DNA from: Clostridiales bacterium PH28_bin88
GTDB taxonomy: Bacteria > Bacillota > PH28-bin88
NCBI GenBank assembly: GCA_000987045.1
Contig: LAKY01000067.1
Location: 1 to 64,000, forward strand
Direction of reading: 5' to 3'
DNA length: 64,000 bases
Shown in pieces: positions 7,814 to 18,858 of this stretch. The notes below the pieces were generated by a model. That model searched no databases, was not told where the DNA came from, and was given only the letters and a program-made list of their open reading frames with translations. The translations under genes were made by a program, and so were the position numbers. Every line of letters begins with the position of its first letter. The stretch's first letter is position 1.

Positions 7814-8575
7814 GTGTCCGGACACTCTAAATGGGCGAACATTAAACACCGCAAGGCCAAGATGGATGAGAAGAGGGGAAAGCTTTTTACTAAGCTTGGG
7901 CGGGAATTGGTTATCGCGGTCAAGCAGGGTGGCGGTGACCCTGAAGCCAATCCACGGCTGAAGGTAGCCATTCAAAAAGCGCGGGAAGCGAATATGCCCA
8001 TGGAAAACATCAATCGTAACATTCAAAAAGCCACCGGGGAACTGGGCGGTGTTGACTTCGAAGAGACTGTTTATGAGGGCTACGGTCCAGGTGGGGTGGC
8101 GGTACTGCTCAATATCACCACAGATAACCGCAACCGTACCGCCGGTGAAATCCGTTACCTCTTTTCCAGGAACGGGGGAAACCTGGGGGAAAGCGGGTGC
8201 GTAGCCTGGATGTTTGACCCCAAAGGAGTAATTACCCTTGACACGTCTAGCGGCCAAATGGACTCCGAGGAGGTAATGCTGCAGGCAATTGAAGCGGGAG
8301 CGGAAGACGTCAGCGTGGATGATGGTGTCCTGGAGGTGATAACGGCGCCTGAGGATTTAGAGCGAGTTAAGCAGGGTTTGTCAGGAGCAGGACTAAAATT
8401 TGAACAGGCGGAGATGACCATGGTGCCGAAGAATACCGTAACCGTGGAGGATGAGGGGCAGGCGCGACAGGTCCTTCGCCTGATGGAATTGCTGGAAGAC
8501 CACGACGACGTCCAGGCGGTATTCGCCAACTTTGATATACCCGAAGAGATTATGTCCAAAATAGAATCGGTTTAA
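7814..8575 (+). CDS. yebC: YebC/PmpR-family protein
   Basis: A 253-residue full-length YebC family protein, with the typical start SGHSKWANIKHRK, the GAGAEDV-like central region and the C-terminal dimer fold. Such proteins were described as transcriptional regulators and more recently linked to translation of difficult peptide stretches. The GTG at 7814 has AGGAGGG eight bases upstream; the frame extends back to 7661, but that part runs through a terminator. In this lineage it commonly precedes ruvCAB, as here. Confidence 0.95.
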   Translation: MSGHSKWANIKHRKAKMDEKRGKLFTKLGRELVIAVKQGGGDPEANPRLKVAIQKAREANMPMENINRNIQKATGELGGVDFEETVYEGYGPGGVAVLLNITTDNRNRTAGEIRYLFSRNGGNLGESGCVAWMFDPKGVITLDTSSGQMDSEEVMLQAIEAGAEDVSVDDGVLEVITAPEDLERVKQGLSGAGLKFEQAEMTMVPKNTVTVEDEGQARQVLRLMELLEDHDDVQAVFANFDIPEEIMSKIESV

Positions 8576-8583
8576 GGAGCCCG

Positions 8584-8620
8584 GAAGCCGCCCCTACAGG
8601 GGCGGCTTCACTGGTATATT
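8584..8620 (+). terminator. Terminator after yebC
   Basis: An 11-bp perfect stem GAAGCCGCCCC/GGGGCGGCTTC with loop TACA. The T-run (ATTTTT) comes about ten bases later, so efficiency is uncertain. Confidence 0.6.
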
Positions 8621-8674
8621 TTTGCCAACATTCGTCAAAGCTAGGGTAACGGTCAATTGGAGGAGGGAAACGGC

Positions 8675-9253
8675 TTGTTTTGGTCAAGGTACCGTCACAT
8701 CCTCATTACCCTGGTTTTGGCTTCCGCGTTTAGCGGTATCCTGGCTTTCTTGGTGAGTTCGGAATGGCAACAGATTCCGGCAAACCGCTATTTAACAGGG
8801 GAAGTAGGATCGGCGAACAGGGAAACGGGAGAAAGGGTGGTGCAGTATTACAGGTTTCAGAACCGGTACAGCTTGTGCGGGCATACTGTTCCGGTTGAAA
8901 ACCCCGGAGTGGATTTGGAAGGGCTTAGGCTGGAGGATATCCGGAAACGGTACCCGGGAGAGGCCGGGTGGGTGGTGGACACTTCTCCTGGAGGAGAGGT
9001 TACTATTACCAGAAAAGTGGACGGACTTTGCCCGGAGGACGCCGGCCAACGCCACCTGGGCGTTTTGGGGGAATATGTGGCGGTATACGTAGGGCCGGTG
9101 GGTATCAACGGGGGTCTTGACAGGGTAACTCCTATCAAGGTTTCCGATCTTCCCAAGGAGTGGCAGAAGCTGATCCGGGGTGGTGGGTTGGGGTTCACCA
9201 GCGAGGCGGAACTCCTCGAGGCGCTTGATAGTTTCGACGAATACCAGGAATAA
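8675..9253 (+). CDS. BofC-like protein
   Basis: A 192-residue protein with an N-terminal membrane anchor or signal (about residues 8-28) and an extracytoplasmic domain containing CGHTVPVE and GLCPEDAGQRHLGV, features of the BofC C-terminal domain. BofC acts in the space between mother cell and forespore to delay SpoIVB, the protease that triggers sigma-K activation. The TTG at 8675 is chosen because GGAGGAGGG ends seven bases before it; the TTG at 8657 overlaps that site. The yebC-bofC-ruvC order fits other spore-forming Clostridia. Confidence 0.72.
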   Translation: MFWSRYRHILITLVLASAFSGILAFLVSSEWQQIPANRYLTGEVGSANRETGERVVQYYRFQNRYSLCGHTVPVENPGVDLEGLRLEDIRKRYPGEAGWVVDTSPGGEVTITRKVDGLCPEDAGQRHLGVLGEYVAVYVGPVGINGGLDRVTPIKVSDLPKEWQKLIRGGGLGFTSEAELLEALDSFDEYQE

Positions 9254-9425
9254 ATATTAATTCCCTGCCTCCGGTTTCTCCGGGGGCATCTCTATATTAT
9301 AAGAGTGAACCAAATACTCCGGCGCAGGAATACGCCTCTTTCCCGTCGAATACTTGAAGTCATGGACAATACGTCTTTCCACCGGAACATTCGCTGGCGG
9401 TTGGCCAGAAAGGGAGCGGGTTACC

Positions 9426-9929
9426 ATGTTGGTGCTGGGAATTGACCCGGGGACATCCATCACCGGGTACGGGTTGGTTGAAGCCCAGGGAGGGAAATTC
9501 AAGCCCGTCAGTTACGGATGTGTACGCACCCCCGCAGGAGAAGCCCTTCCCCGCCGGCTGCAGGTGATTTACCGGGAGGTACGATCACTGATCGAAAGGT
9601 ACCGGCCGGACTTCATTGCGGTGGAGGAATTGTTCTTTAACAAGAATACCCGCACAGCATTGGTGGTAGGCGAAGCGCGCGGGGTGATCCTTTTAGGCGC
9701 CGCGGACGCCGGCTTGGAGGTATGGGAGTATACACCTTTGCAGGTTAAACAGGCGGTGGCGGGATACGGGCGGGCAGAGAAATGCCAGGTACAGGAGATG
9801 GTACGGGTGCTGCTTTCTCTGCCCGGAATACCCAAGCCGGATGATGCAGCCGATGCGCTGGCTGTTGCCATTTGTCATGCGCAGAGCCTGCGGTGGCATC
9901 AGGCCTGTGCCCGGGAGGTGGAAAAGTGA
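9426..9929 (+). CDS. ruvC: Holliday junction resolvase RuvC
   Basis: A 167-residue endonuclease that cuts Holliday junctions after RuvAB branch migration. The four acidic active-site positions are visible: GIDPG at the N terminus, VEELFF in the middle and the DDAADALA pair near the C terminus. The start is the ATG at 9426, just before MLVLGIDPG; the frame extends upstream but is not conserved-looking. Its stop overlaps the ruvA start. Confidence 0.97.
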   Translation: MLVLGIDPGTSITGYGLVEAQGGKFKPVSYGCVRTPAGEALPRRLQVIYREVRSLIERYRPDFIAVEELFFNKNTRTALVVGEARGVILLGAADAGLEVWEYTPLQVKQAVAGYGRAEKCQVQEMVRVLLSLPGIPKPDDAADALAVAICHAQSLRWHQACAREVEK

Positions 9930-10540
9930 TCGCGTCTTTAAGGGGAAGGTTGGCTCAAGTGATGCCGGACAGCGTGGTAGTGGACGTGGGGGGAGTGGGC
10001 TACCAGGTATTTGTTCCTGCCAAGCCGGGCCGGCGGCCCGCCCTTGGAGAGGAGGTTACCCTGTATACCCACCTGCACGTAAAGGAGGATGACCTCCAGT
10101 TATACGGATTTGTTGACGGCAGGCAACGGCAGGTTTTCCGTCTCCTGATCGAAGTTACCGGAATTGGCCCCAAAGGGGCCTTGGGAATCCTGTCGGCTAT
10201 TTCCGGGGAACAACTTATCCAGGCAATCCTGTCAGAAAATACTGGTTTACTTACCAAACTCCCCGGCGTGGGGAAGAAGACGGCCCAGCGCCTGGTGGTG
10301 GAATTAAAAGACAAACTCCTGAAAGAACAGGTTGTTTCCGCAGACACCGGGACCGAAATGGCTTTGCCCGGAATAGACGGTGCCGTTGGCGACGCACTGG
10401 GGGCGCTGGCTGCCCTGGGATACACGCCGCAGGAAACGGCGGATTGGCTGGCAAGAGCAACGCAGGAATTAGGTAATACGGCCCAGGCCGCCGATTTGAT
10501 CAGGTACGCATTGAAACAAATTGGTGCATCCAAAAACTGA
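9926..10540 (+). CDS. ruvA: Holliday junction helicase subunit RuvA
   Basis: A 204-residue RuvA, which binds the four-way junction and loads RuvB. It has the N-terminal OB fold (IASLRGRL, VDVGGVGYQVF), two helix-hairpin-helix motifs (VTGIGPKGAL and LPGVGKKTAQRL) and a C-terminal domain with ALGYTPQE that contacts RuvB. The GTG at 9926 overlaps the ruvC stop (GTGA), with GGGAGGTGG upstream, so ruvC and ruvA are coupled. Confidence 0.97.
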   Translation: MIASLRGRLAQVMPDSVVVDVGGVGYQVFVPAKPGRRPALGEEVTLYTHLHVKEDDLQLYGFVDGRQRQVFRLLIEVTGIGPKGALGILSAISGEQLIQAILSENTGLLTKLPGVGKKTAQRLVVELKDKLLKEQVVSADTGTEMALPGIDGAVGDALGALAALGYTPQETADWLARATQELGNTAQAADLIRYALKQIGASKN

Positions 10541-10636
10541 AGTGTTAGATGTATTTAGACTTATTATAATGAACAGCTTATAATGAACAGCGACCGTTAA
10601 TTATCTCAGAAAAAGGAAACGGGGAACATGAGGGAG

Positions 10637-10696
10637 GAAGCAAGAATTAAGGAATTGATCTAGACAATTCCAACAAACAATCTTGCATCTTGCTTC
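10637..10696. repeat. Nested inverted repeats in the ruvA-ruvB spacer
   Basis: GGAATTG/CAATTCC (7 bp, loop ATCTAGA, 10651-10671) lies inside GAAGCAAGA/TCTTGCTTC (10637-10645 with 10688-10696). Together they can fold into one extended hairpin in an otherwise non-coding 190-base spacer. The AAGCAAGA unit also occurs in the relA-dtd spacer, so it may be a dispersed repeat unit. Confidence 0.55.
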
Positions 10697-10731
10697 TTGT
10701 CTCCGGCTTCCTGTAGCGAGGTGAGGGTCTT

Positions 10732-11763
10732 TTGCCGGAACGGTTGATTTCAGCGGTACAGGGGGAAGAGGACCTGGAGTGGGACCAGAGCCTCCGCCCA
10801 CGCTTGCTGTCTGACTATATCGGGCAGGATAAGGTCAAGGAGACCTTATCCATCTTTATAGAGGCGGCCAAAAAGCGGGGTGAGTCCTTGGACCACGTTT
10901 TGCTTTATGGACCGCCGGGTCTGGGTAAAACCACCCTGGCCAATATCATTGCTAACGAGCTGCAGGTCCAGATTCGGATCACCTCCGGGCCTGCTATCGA
11001 AAGGCCTGGGGACTTGGCCGCCATCCTCACCAACCTGCAACCTTGCGATGTCCTCTTTATCGACGAGATCCACAGGCTGCACCGTAGTGTAGAGGAAGTG
11101 TTGTACCCGGCGATGGAGGATTTCTGCCTCGATATAGTCCTGGGTAAGGGGCCTAGTGCCCGCTCCATCCGGTTGGAGCTGCCTCGCTTCACCCTGGTGG
11201 GAGCTACCACCAGGGCGGGGCTGTTGACGTCACCCTTGAGGGACCGTTTCGGCGTGATCAACCGGTTGGAATTTTATAGACCGGAAGAACTGGAGGCGAT
11301 TATAACCCGTTCCGCTCGTATCCTGGGAGTGCCCATTAATGGCGAGGGGGCCCGGGAGATCGCCCATCGGTCCCGAGGGACGCCCCGGGTTGCCAACCGA
11401 CTGTTAAAGCGTGTACGGGACTATGCCCAGGTACGGGCAGGCGGTGAGATTACCGGGGAAGTGGCTACCCGGGCATTGGAGTTGCTGGAAGTGGACAGGC
11501 TGGGCCTTGACCACGTGGACCGGCGGATGCTTTTGGCTATTATTAAAAAGTTCAACGGTGGGCCGGTTGGGCTGGATACCCTTTCCGCAACCATCAGCGA
11601 GGAAGCGGAAACGGTCGAAGACGTTTACGAACCTTATCTGCTGCAGTTGGGGTTTATCAACCGTACCCCGCGCGGAAGGATTGCCACCCGGCTGGCATAT
11701 GATCACCTGGGAATCGATCCTGGTACAGGTATAAAACAAGAAAACTTTAACTTTGGACCTTGA
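10732..11763 (+). CDS. ruvB: Holliday junction helicase RuvB
   Basis: A 343-residue AAA+ motor for branch migration, of normal length. It shows Walker A ([11 protein letters not shown]), Walker B (LFIDEIHRL), sensor 1 (GATTRAG), the [11 protein letters not shown] arginine-finger region and the C-terminal winged helix ([10 protein letters not shown]). The start is a TTG with GAGGTGAGG upstream. It is separated from ruvA by 190 bases containing an inverted repeat, so it may have its own transcription start. Confidence 0.97.
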   Translation: MPERLISAVQGEEDLEWDQSLRPRLLSDYIGQDKVKETLSIFIEAAKKRGESLDHVLLYGPPGLGKTTLANIIANELQVQIRITSGPAIERPGDLAAILTNLQPCDVLFIDEIHRLHRSVEEVLYPAMEDFCLDIVLGKGPSARSIRLELPRFTLVGATTRAGLLTSPLRDRFGVINRLEFYRPEELEAIITRSARILGVPINGEGAREIAHRSRGTPRVANRLLKRVRDYAQVRAGGEITGEVATRALELLEVDRLGLDHVDRRMLLAIIKKFNGGPVGLDTLSATISEEAETVEDVYEPYLLQLGFINRTPRGRIATRLAYDHLGIDPGTGIKQENFNFGP

Positions 11764-11784
11764 TTGAAGAAGGGGGAGAAGATC

Positions 11785-12009
11785 TTGGGCGATTGGTCCC
11801 AATTAGGCCGGATGCTGGTCATTTTCGGTGTGGTTGCGCTGATCTTGGGTGGGATCCTGTTGGGAGGAGCCAAAGTGTTTCAGATCGGCCGGCTGCCTGG
11901 GGACATTTATTACCAGAAAGGTAATTTCACCTTCTTTTTTCCTCTGGCTACTTCGCTGATCCTCAGCTTAATCCTCACTATCGTGCTAAACTTGTTCTTT
12001 CGCCGCTAG
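11785..12009 (+). CDS. DUF2905 membrane protein
   Basis: A 74-residue protein with two membrane helices (about residues 7-27 and 49-70) around the conserved loop IGRLPGDIYYQKGNFTFFFP. This is the DUF2905 family, function unknown, often found just after ruvB. The TTG at 11785 has AGGGGGAG about seven bases upstream; an earlier TTG lies before that site and is less likely. Confidence 0.85.
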   Translation: MGDWSQLGRMLVIFGVVALILGGILLGGAKVFQIGRLPGDIYYQKGNFTFFFPLATSLILSLILTIVLNLFFRR

Positions 12010-12130
12010 TGCAACGATGCAAAGTGGGTAAAGGTCTATCCTCTATATTTAATGGCAGGACTTGTGGCAAAGTTGTACGTCTTAATCAATGCCAGTATCC
12101 ACGAAATTAATAAACACGGCACTGGGTACG

Positions 12131-12159
12131 ACCCCTAGAAAACCTGAAACTTCAACGAA
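12131..12159 (+). promoter_or_regulatory. Possible sigma-I promoter of sigI
   Basis: ACCCCT at 12131 and CGAA at 12156 resemble the ACCCCC/CGAA boxes reported for sigma-I promoters, though the spacer here is 19 bases. If right, sigI controls its own transcription. No good sigma-A boxes are seen in 12010-12185. Confidence 0.35.
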
Positions 12160-12185
12160 TATCTATGATAAGTGAGGTGGAGCGA

Positions 12186-12953
12186 ATGGCACTGTTTGGC
12201 CGGAAGCCCGAAGCTTCGCTCCGCGGAAGTGACCCTAACTGGCTGTTGCAGCAGGCGAAATCGGGTCATGAGCCTTCCAGGGAAGAGTTTATCAGGCAGT
12301 ATACACCTTTCGCTCTCCGGGTCGCTTCCGGTACCTGTGGACGATACCTGCACCTGGGCGAGGATGACGAAGCCAGTATAGCCCTTATTGCCTTTAATGA
12401 AGCCATAGACGCTTATCAGGAGGGCAAAGGGGCCTCCTTCCTCACCTTTGCGGAGATGCTGATCAAAAGGCGTTTAGTGGACTTTTATCGTAAGGAGGGT
12501 CGGGCCCGGAGGGTAGTGTCCCTATCGATGGTAGCGCCCGAAGAAGCGGAAGGCGAGTCCGAATGGAGTCAAGTGGAGGTCAAGCAGGCCTTTGATTTTT
12601 ACAGGTTGCAGGGCGATAACTCCGACCGGCGGGAGGAGATCCTGCAGTATGTCCAGGTTCTCCGGGAATACGGGATTGACCTGATGGAACTGGTGGAGCT
12701 AACACCCAAACACCAGGACGCAAGGGAACGGGCGGTAGCAACGGCCCTGCTGATCGCCGGCAATAAGCAGTGGTGCCAGCACCTTTTGCTCAGGAAGGAA
12801 CTTCCCTTAAAGGAGTTGTCCCAGCACATCGACGTCAGCCGCAAGACGCTGGAGAGACAGCGGAAGTATATTATTGCTCTTGTGCTTGCTGTGACAGGGG
12901 ATTTCCCGTTTTTACGGCATTACATTACCCAGGGAAGAAGGGATGGTCCATGA
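12186..12953 (+). CDS. sigI: RNA polymerase sigma factor SigI
   Basis: A 255-residue sigma-70-type factor of the SigI group. It contains the region 2 segment around YTPFALRVASGTCGRY and EDDEASIALIAFNEAIDAY, and a C-terminal helix-turn-helix (ELSQHIDVSRKTLERQRKYI). SigI factors respond to heat or, in cellulolytic clostridia, to extracellular polysaccharides, and are held by the membrane anti-sigma factor RsgI, encoded next. The ATG at 12186 is preferred because GAGGTGG is just upstream. Confidence 0.92.
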   Translation: MALFGRKPEASLRGSDPNWLLQQAKSGHEPSREEFIRQYTPFALRVASGTCGRYLHLGEDDEASIALIAFNEAIDAYQEGKGASFLTFAEMLIKRRLVDFYRKEGRARRVVSLSMVAPEEAEGESEWSQVEVKQAFDFYRLQGDNSDRREEILQYVQVLREYGIDLMELVELTPKHQDARERAVATALLIAGNKQWCQHLLLRKELPLKELSQHIDVSRKTLERQRKYIIALVLAVTGDFPFLRHYITQGRRDGP

Positions 12954-14242
12954 GGTCCGGCCAACGAGGCGTGGTGATGGCGGTGCGCGGCCGGGAAGTG
13001 GTGGCCCTCACACCGGATGGGGCTTTTAAAAAGATGCGCGTGCAGGGAGCCGTTCCGCGGGTGGGCGATGAGATCATGCTGGCGGACATTAAAACCGGTT
13101 CCCGCAGAGGATGGGGCATTGCGGCAGCTGCAATGGTGGCTTTGATGCTTATTTCTTCTCTGGTTTTCCAGGTGGTGGCCTTACCTCCGGTCCCTGCGGC
13201 TTTTATTACCCTGGACATCAACCCCAGTATAGAGTTGGCCGTGGACAGGTCCGAACGGGTAATCAAGGCGGAACCGTTAAACGAGGAAGGCCGGCAATTG
13301 CTGAGTTCGCTCCGCTTGAAAGGTATTCGTGCGGAACGGGCTGTGGAAGAGGTCGCAGCCGAGGCAGTAAAGCAGGGATTTATCAGACCCGGACAAGAAA
13401 ATACTGTATTGATTGCCTGGTCTCCGGCCGGAAACGGGCAGGTACAGCAGGATGACCTGGTGGACCGGCTAAAATCCACTGCCGGCCAGGTGTTGGAACG
13501 GGGCAACCTGGGGGCTCAGGTGCAGACAGTAAAAGGATCGGCTGAGATGCACGAAACAGCAAAGGAATTGGGGCTTTCTGTAGGGAAATACGCGATTTGG
13601 CTTACGACCCAGGAGGCCGGACTGGAGGTAAAACTGTCGGACCTGCAAAAATCCAGTATAGCCAAGGCGTTAAAAGCAGCCGGTGGTGACCCCGGACAAA
13701 TCATCGGTAAAGCCCATGAAGAAAAGGATTTTCGCAAGCTGGAAGAGAAGGTTAAGGAAAAGATCAAGAATAAAGCCTTGGATAAGGACCAGGAAAAGGC
13801 AGTAGGTAAGGATTCGGAACAGGGTAACGTTAAGGGCGAAAAAACAAGTGAAGTGAAGGCTGAAAATGTGGGTAAAGCAGCAGACGGAAAATCGGATAAA
13901 GTCAAGGATGTTGTGGAAGATAGAGTAAAGGACGAAAAAGAGGGTGCAAGGGGCGACGAAGGGAACAACGCAAAGAGACCTCTTGTAGAGGTTAAGAAGG
14001 ATACAGAGGAGCAAAGTCCTGGTAATCCGGGGCAGCAAGAAGATCAAACACAGCGAGAAGATGAAACTATTGAAACAAAGGATGAGACGGGTTTACCAGG
14101 TAAAGGTCGAGGCCCTGGTAAACCCGAAGGTCTTGGTCGCGACAAGGTGGGCAATTGGACTGAGCCACCGGGAAAATCGGCTCCGGGGTTCGGTCCCTTG
14201 CAGGAAGTGGAAAGGATAAATGATGCCAGGGGGAAAAAATAA
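12950..14242 (+). CDS. rsgI: Anti-sigma-I factor RsgI
   Basis: A 430-residue membrane anti-sigma factor. The N-terminal ~45 residues form the cytoplasmic RsgI domain that binds SigI (GVVMAVRGREVVALTPDGAFKK). One membrane helix follows at about 49-73, then the conserved extracytoplasmic part starting AFITLDINPSIELAVD. From about residue 250 the protein is highly charged, rich in Lys, Glu and Asp, with no carbohydrate-binding domain visible, unlike the large cellulosomal RsgI proteins. The start overlaps the sigI stop (ATGA), so the pair is translationally coupled. Confidence 0.92.
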   Translation: MRSGQRGVVMAVRGREVVALTPDGAFKKMRVQGAVPRVGDEIMLADIKTGSRRGWGIAAAAMVALMLISSLVFQVVALPPVPAAFITLDINPSIELAVDRSERVIKAEPLNEEGRQLLSSLRLKGIRAERAVEEVAAEAVKQGFIRPGQENTVLIAWSPAGNGQVQQDDLVDRLKSTAGQVLERGNLGAQVQTVKGSAEMHETAKELGLSVGKYAIWLTTQEAGLEVKLSDLQKSSIAKALKAAGGDPGQIIGKAHEEKDFRKLEEKVKEKIKNKALDKDQEKAVGKDSEQGNVKGEKTSEVKAENVGKAADGKSDKVKDVVEDRVKDEKEGARGDEGNNAKRPLVEVKKDTEEQSPGNPGQQEDQTQREDETIETKDETGLPGKGRGPGKPEGLGRDKVGNWTEPPGKSAPGFGPLQEVERINDARGKK

Positions 14243-14254
14243 GTTTGATTTGTT

Positions 14255-14284
14255 GCCCGGTCGTTTGGCCGGGCTGACTTTTGG
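14255..14284 (+). terminator. Weak terminator after rsgI
   Basis: GCCCGG/CCGGGC (loop of eight) followed by TGACTTTT. The T-run is short. Confidence 0.45.
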
Positions 14285-14403
14285 GTGAAGCCCGTGTGAG
14301 GGTGTCTCGGGATGGATCGTAGCTGAAAAGGGTTATAAAGCGTGGTGTAGACAAGAGAAACGAATTAATTGTTCGTATCGTATGCTGCGAGGACGGGAAG
14401 GAC

Positions 14404-14517
14404 TTTCGACATGGGTGTCGAAATAATCAGGGTCATATCAGCTTCATCACTGATGGTATCTCGACTAGAACAAAAACATTTCCGATAAATGCCGAATGGC
14501 ATTAAGTGTTTTTGTTC
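14404..14517. repeat. Three successive hairpins before spoIID
   Basis: In the 318-base spacer between rsgI and spoIID there are three hairpins in a row: TTTCGACA/TGTCGAAA (14404-14423), ATCAG/CTGAT near 14435-14455, and a long one at 14468-14517 with outer arms GAACAAAAACA/TGTTTTTGTTC and inner arms AATGCC/GGCATT. No gene is seen. It could be a leader RNA of spoIID, a small RNA, or a palindromic mobile remnant. Confidence 0.5.
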
Positions 14518-14560
14518 TTGGCGGCATAGGTTTCAGAAGAAGTGAAGGTGGTTATTACTG

Positions 14561-16018
14561 GTGCGGGGCGAAAAGCTAAAGAATTGTTTCTGTCAATACA
14601 TACCGGTCGCAATTCTGCTACTGATTTTGGTGTCTCTTACCGGGCAAGCCCTGGCTGGCGAACCGGTTACAATCAGGGTGGGCTTGGCTACCGGACTATC
14701 CCAGGCCGATTTCCGGGTGATGAGCGGCAGTTACCAACTAATTGACGGGGCCACCGGTCTTCCCATCGGGCAGCCGGCAGTGGGGGAAAAATGGAGTGTC
14801 CTTAAGGAAGGACCGGTACTTAGAGTAGCCCGGGAGGACAATTATTTGCCTGGACCTTACGCCGGACCGGTACTGCTTTCGCCAGTAGAGGGAAATAGTG
14901 AACCCAACCTGTTCCGGTTTAAAAATGTCCGGTACAGGGGGACGCTCAGCGTGCAAAACGAGCCGGCGGGGCTGGTGGTGATCAACGTGCTGGACGTCGA
15001 GCACTACCTGTACGGGGTGGTGGGGAAAGAGATGGGTAACACCGCCGGCCTGGAAGCCCTCAAGGCCCAGGCGGTGGTATCCCGATCCTATGCATTAAGC
15101 CTCCGGGGTAGCAGTACCCGTTACGATGTGAGCACTGATACTTCTACGCAGGTTTACGGAGGTTACGAAGCGGAGACCACTCCCGGCAGCGAGAGGGTGC
15201 TCCAGGCGGTAGACGAGACTGCCGGGCAGGTGCTGTACTTTGACGGGCAGTTGGTAAGGGCCTTTTTCCACGCTAATGCCGGGGGCTACACGGAGAACGC
15301 CGAGAACATCTGGTCCTCACCCGTTCCCTATATCAAGGCCGTTCCTTCGCCACAGGACGACTGGGCCCAGCGTTACCCGGTGCAGGTAGAGGGATGGCCC
15401 GCGAACACCTTCCAGTGGATAAAGGTTTTTTCCCGCAGCCAGTTGGCGGATCGGCTGCGATCTTGGAACGAGAAGAACACGTCAGCAGGGAAAACCGAAA
15501 ACCTGGTAGAGGTGGGGAGCGTCCTCGATATTCTGGTCTCCAAAAACCAACGGGACAGTTCCCTACCGACGGCTTCCGGCCGGGTTACCCAACTGGATAT
15601 AGTTGGCACACAAGGTTCCAAGTCTTTTTTCCGGGACGGCATCCGGCCGGTGTTTGACCTGAGGAGCACCCTGTTTGAAGTGGAAATGGATTCCACTGTG
15701 TGGGTGATGGGTCCGGAGGGGAAGGTAAGCTGGAACCGGGGGGATGAACTGCTGGTAGCAGGGGCCGCGGGGGTTACCCTGGCCAATGGGGCCATGCCCA
15801 GGTACGAGGCCCTGGGGCCGGAGGGAGCTCGCTCCCTGCCCAAACTGTTTGAAACCCTTACCTTTAAGGGGCGGGGGTACGGACACGGCCTTGGTATGAG
15901 CCAGTGGGGCGCCCGGGGGATGGCCGAAATGGGGTATAATTACCAGCAAATAGTCCAACACTACTACAACGGGGGAAACAGTGACGGCCGACTGACGGTT
16001 GAACCTTTCAAACAATAG
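14561..16018 (+). CDS. spoIID: SpoIID/LytB-domain sporulation protein
   Basis: A 485-residue exported protein with a signal or anchor helix at residues 14-32 and an SpoIID domain. SpoIID is a lytic transglycosylase that, with SpoIIP, thins septal peptidoglycan during forespore engulfment. Typical elements are [36 protein letters not shown] and, near the end, [15 protein letters not shown]. Start is GTG with GTGAAGGTGG nine bases upstream. In this position, before queA, the gene is a LytB-like paralogue in many Clostridia, so the exact role may differ from B. subtilis SpoIID. Confidence 0.85.
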   Translation: MRGEKLKNCFCQYIPVAILLLILVSLTGQALAGEPVTIRVGLATGLSQADFRVMSGSYQLIDGATGLPIGQPAVGEKWSVLKEGPVLRVAREDNYLPGPYAGPVLLSPVEGNSEPNLFRFKNVRYRGTLSVQNEPAGLVVINVLDVEHYLYGVVGKEMGNTAGLEALKAQAVVSRSYALSLRGSSTRYDVSTDTSTQVYGGYEAETTPGSERVLQAVDETAGQVLYFDGQLVRAFFHANAGGYTENAENIWSSPVPYIKAVPSPQDDWAQRYPVQVEGWPANTFQWIKVFSRSQLADRLRSWNEKNTSAGKTENLVEVGSVLDILVSKNQRDSSLPTASGRVTQLDIVGTQGSKSFFRDGIRPVFDLRSTLFEVEMDSTVWVMGPEGKVSWNRGDELLVAGAAGVTLANGAMPRYEALGPEGARSLPKLFETLTFKGRGYGHGLGMSQWGARGMAEMGYNYQQIVQHYYNGGNSDGRLTVEPFKQ

Positions 16019-16028
16019 GGAGTTGAAC

Positions 16029-18235
<2,207 letters not shown>

Positions 18236-18249
18236 GTGGGTACCCTCAC

Positions 18250-18552
18250 ATGCAGCAATGGGCGGGAACTTTCGGATACCTGCTGGTGTTCTTCGCGATT
18301 CTCTACTTCATGATGATCCGGCCGCAGCAGAGACAGCAGAAACAGCGGCGGGAAATGCTCAGCAGGGTGAAGACCAATGACCACATTGTCACCATCGGAG
18401 GCATTCACGGGCGGATCACCAGGGTTAAGGAAGACCGGGTGACAGTCCGGATTGCGGACAAGGTGGAAGTAGAGCTGGAGAAAAGCGCCATCGGCTCGGT
18501 ATTGAGCCAGGTCAAGGAAAAAGAAACGGAAAAGGACACAGAGCAATCTTAA
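18250..18552 (+). CDS. yajC: Preprotein translocase subunit YajC
   Basis: A 100-residue protein with one N-terminal membrane helix (about 6-22), the typical FMMIRPQQRQQKQ junction and the soluble DHIVTIGGIHGRI domain. YajC associates with SecDF in the Sec export complex; secDF lies 1.7 kb downstream, separated by a toxin-antitoxin module and an HD protein. Confidence 0.95.
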   Translation: MQQWAGTFGYLLVFFAILYFMMIRPQQRQQKQRREMLSRVKTNDHIVTIGGIHGRITRVKEDRVTVRIADKVEVELEKSAIGSVLSQVKEKETEKDTEQS

Positions 18553-18558
18553 GAACAG

Positions 18559-18592
18559 GGCAGTGGGCTGGATCCACTGCCTTTACATTTTC
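18559..18592 (+). terminator. Terminator after yajC
   Basis: GGCAGTGG/CCACTGCC, an 8-bp stem with a seven-base loop, followed by TTTACATTTT. It separates the queA-tgt-yajC group from the toxin-antitoxin genes. Confidence 0.6.
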
Positions 18593-18696
18593 CTCCCCAT
18601 TCTTTGCCATGATGTGACACCGATCGAAGGAGGAAAACCGGCAACCGTCGTCCAAATTATCTTCCCAACGGGATGGTAAAGAAAGGGTGATGGGGA

Positions 18697-18858
18697 TTGG
18701 CGTGGTGGACAGGCTTATGGCCGCAGCGGGCCGATGATGAGCGATTAGAGAGGGATTATCTGAGATTGGCTCAGCTTGCCCTCTCCTGGGATGAAGCCTG
18801 GACCATCGTGGAGAACCAGGCTTTGCTGGACTTGGAAGAGACCGGGGTGGGGGGATGA
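18697..18858 (+). CDS. Probable antitoxin of the MazF-like toxin
   Basis: A 53-residue frame starting at TTG 18697 and ending in the TGA that overlaps the toxin start. Its C-terminal half (ERDYLRLAQLALSWDEAW and ENQALLDLEE) resembles the acidic tail by which MazE/RHH-type antitoxins wrap their toxin. No clear DNA-binding N-terminal domain is present. A second frame upstream is open to about 18730 and could carry the missing N terminus, so the gene may be frameshifted or simply short. The assignment rests on overlap and composition. Confidence 0.5.
   Translation: MAWWTGLWPQRADDERLERDYLRLAQLALSWDEAWTIVENQALLDLEETGVGG

Noticed and set aside
18559-18581. Fifth copy of the repeat array element (same GCAGTGG/CCACTGC stem)
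   Set aside because: Only the short stem matches; ACAGG, CTC and GGGAG are missing, and it is well explained as the yajC terminator.
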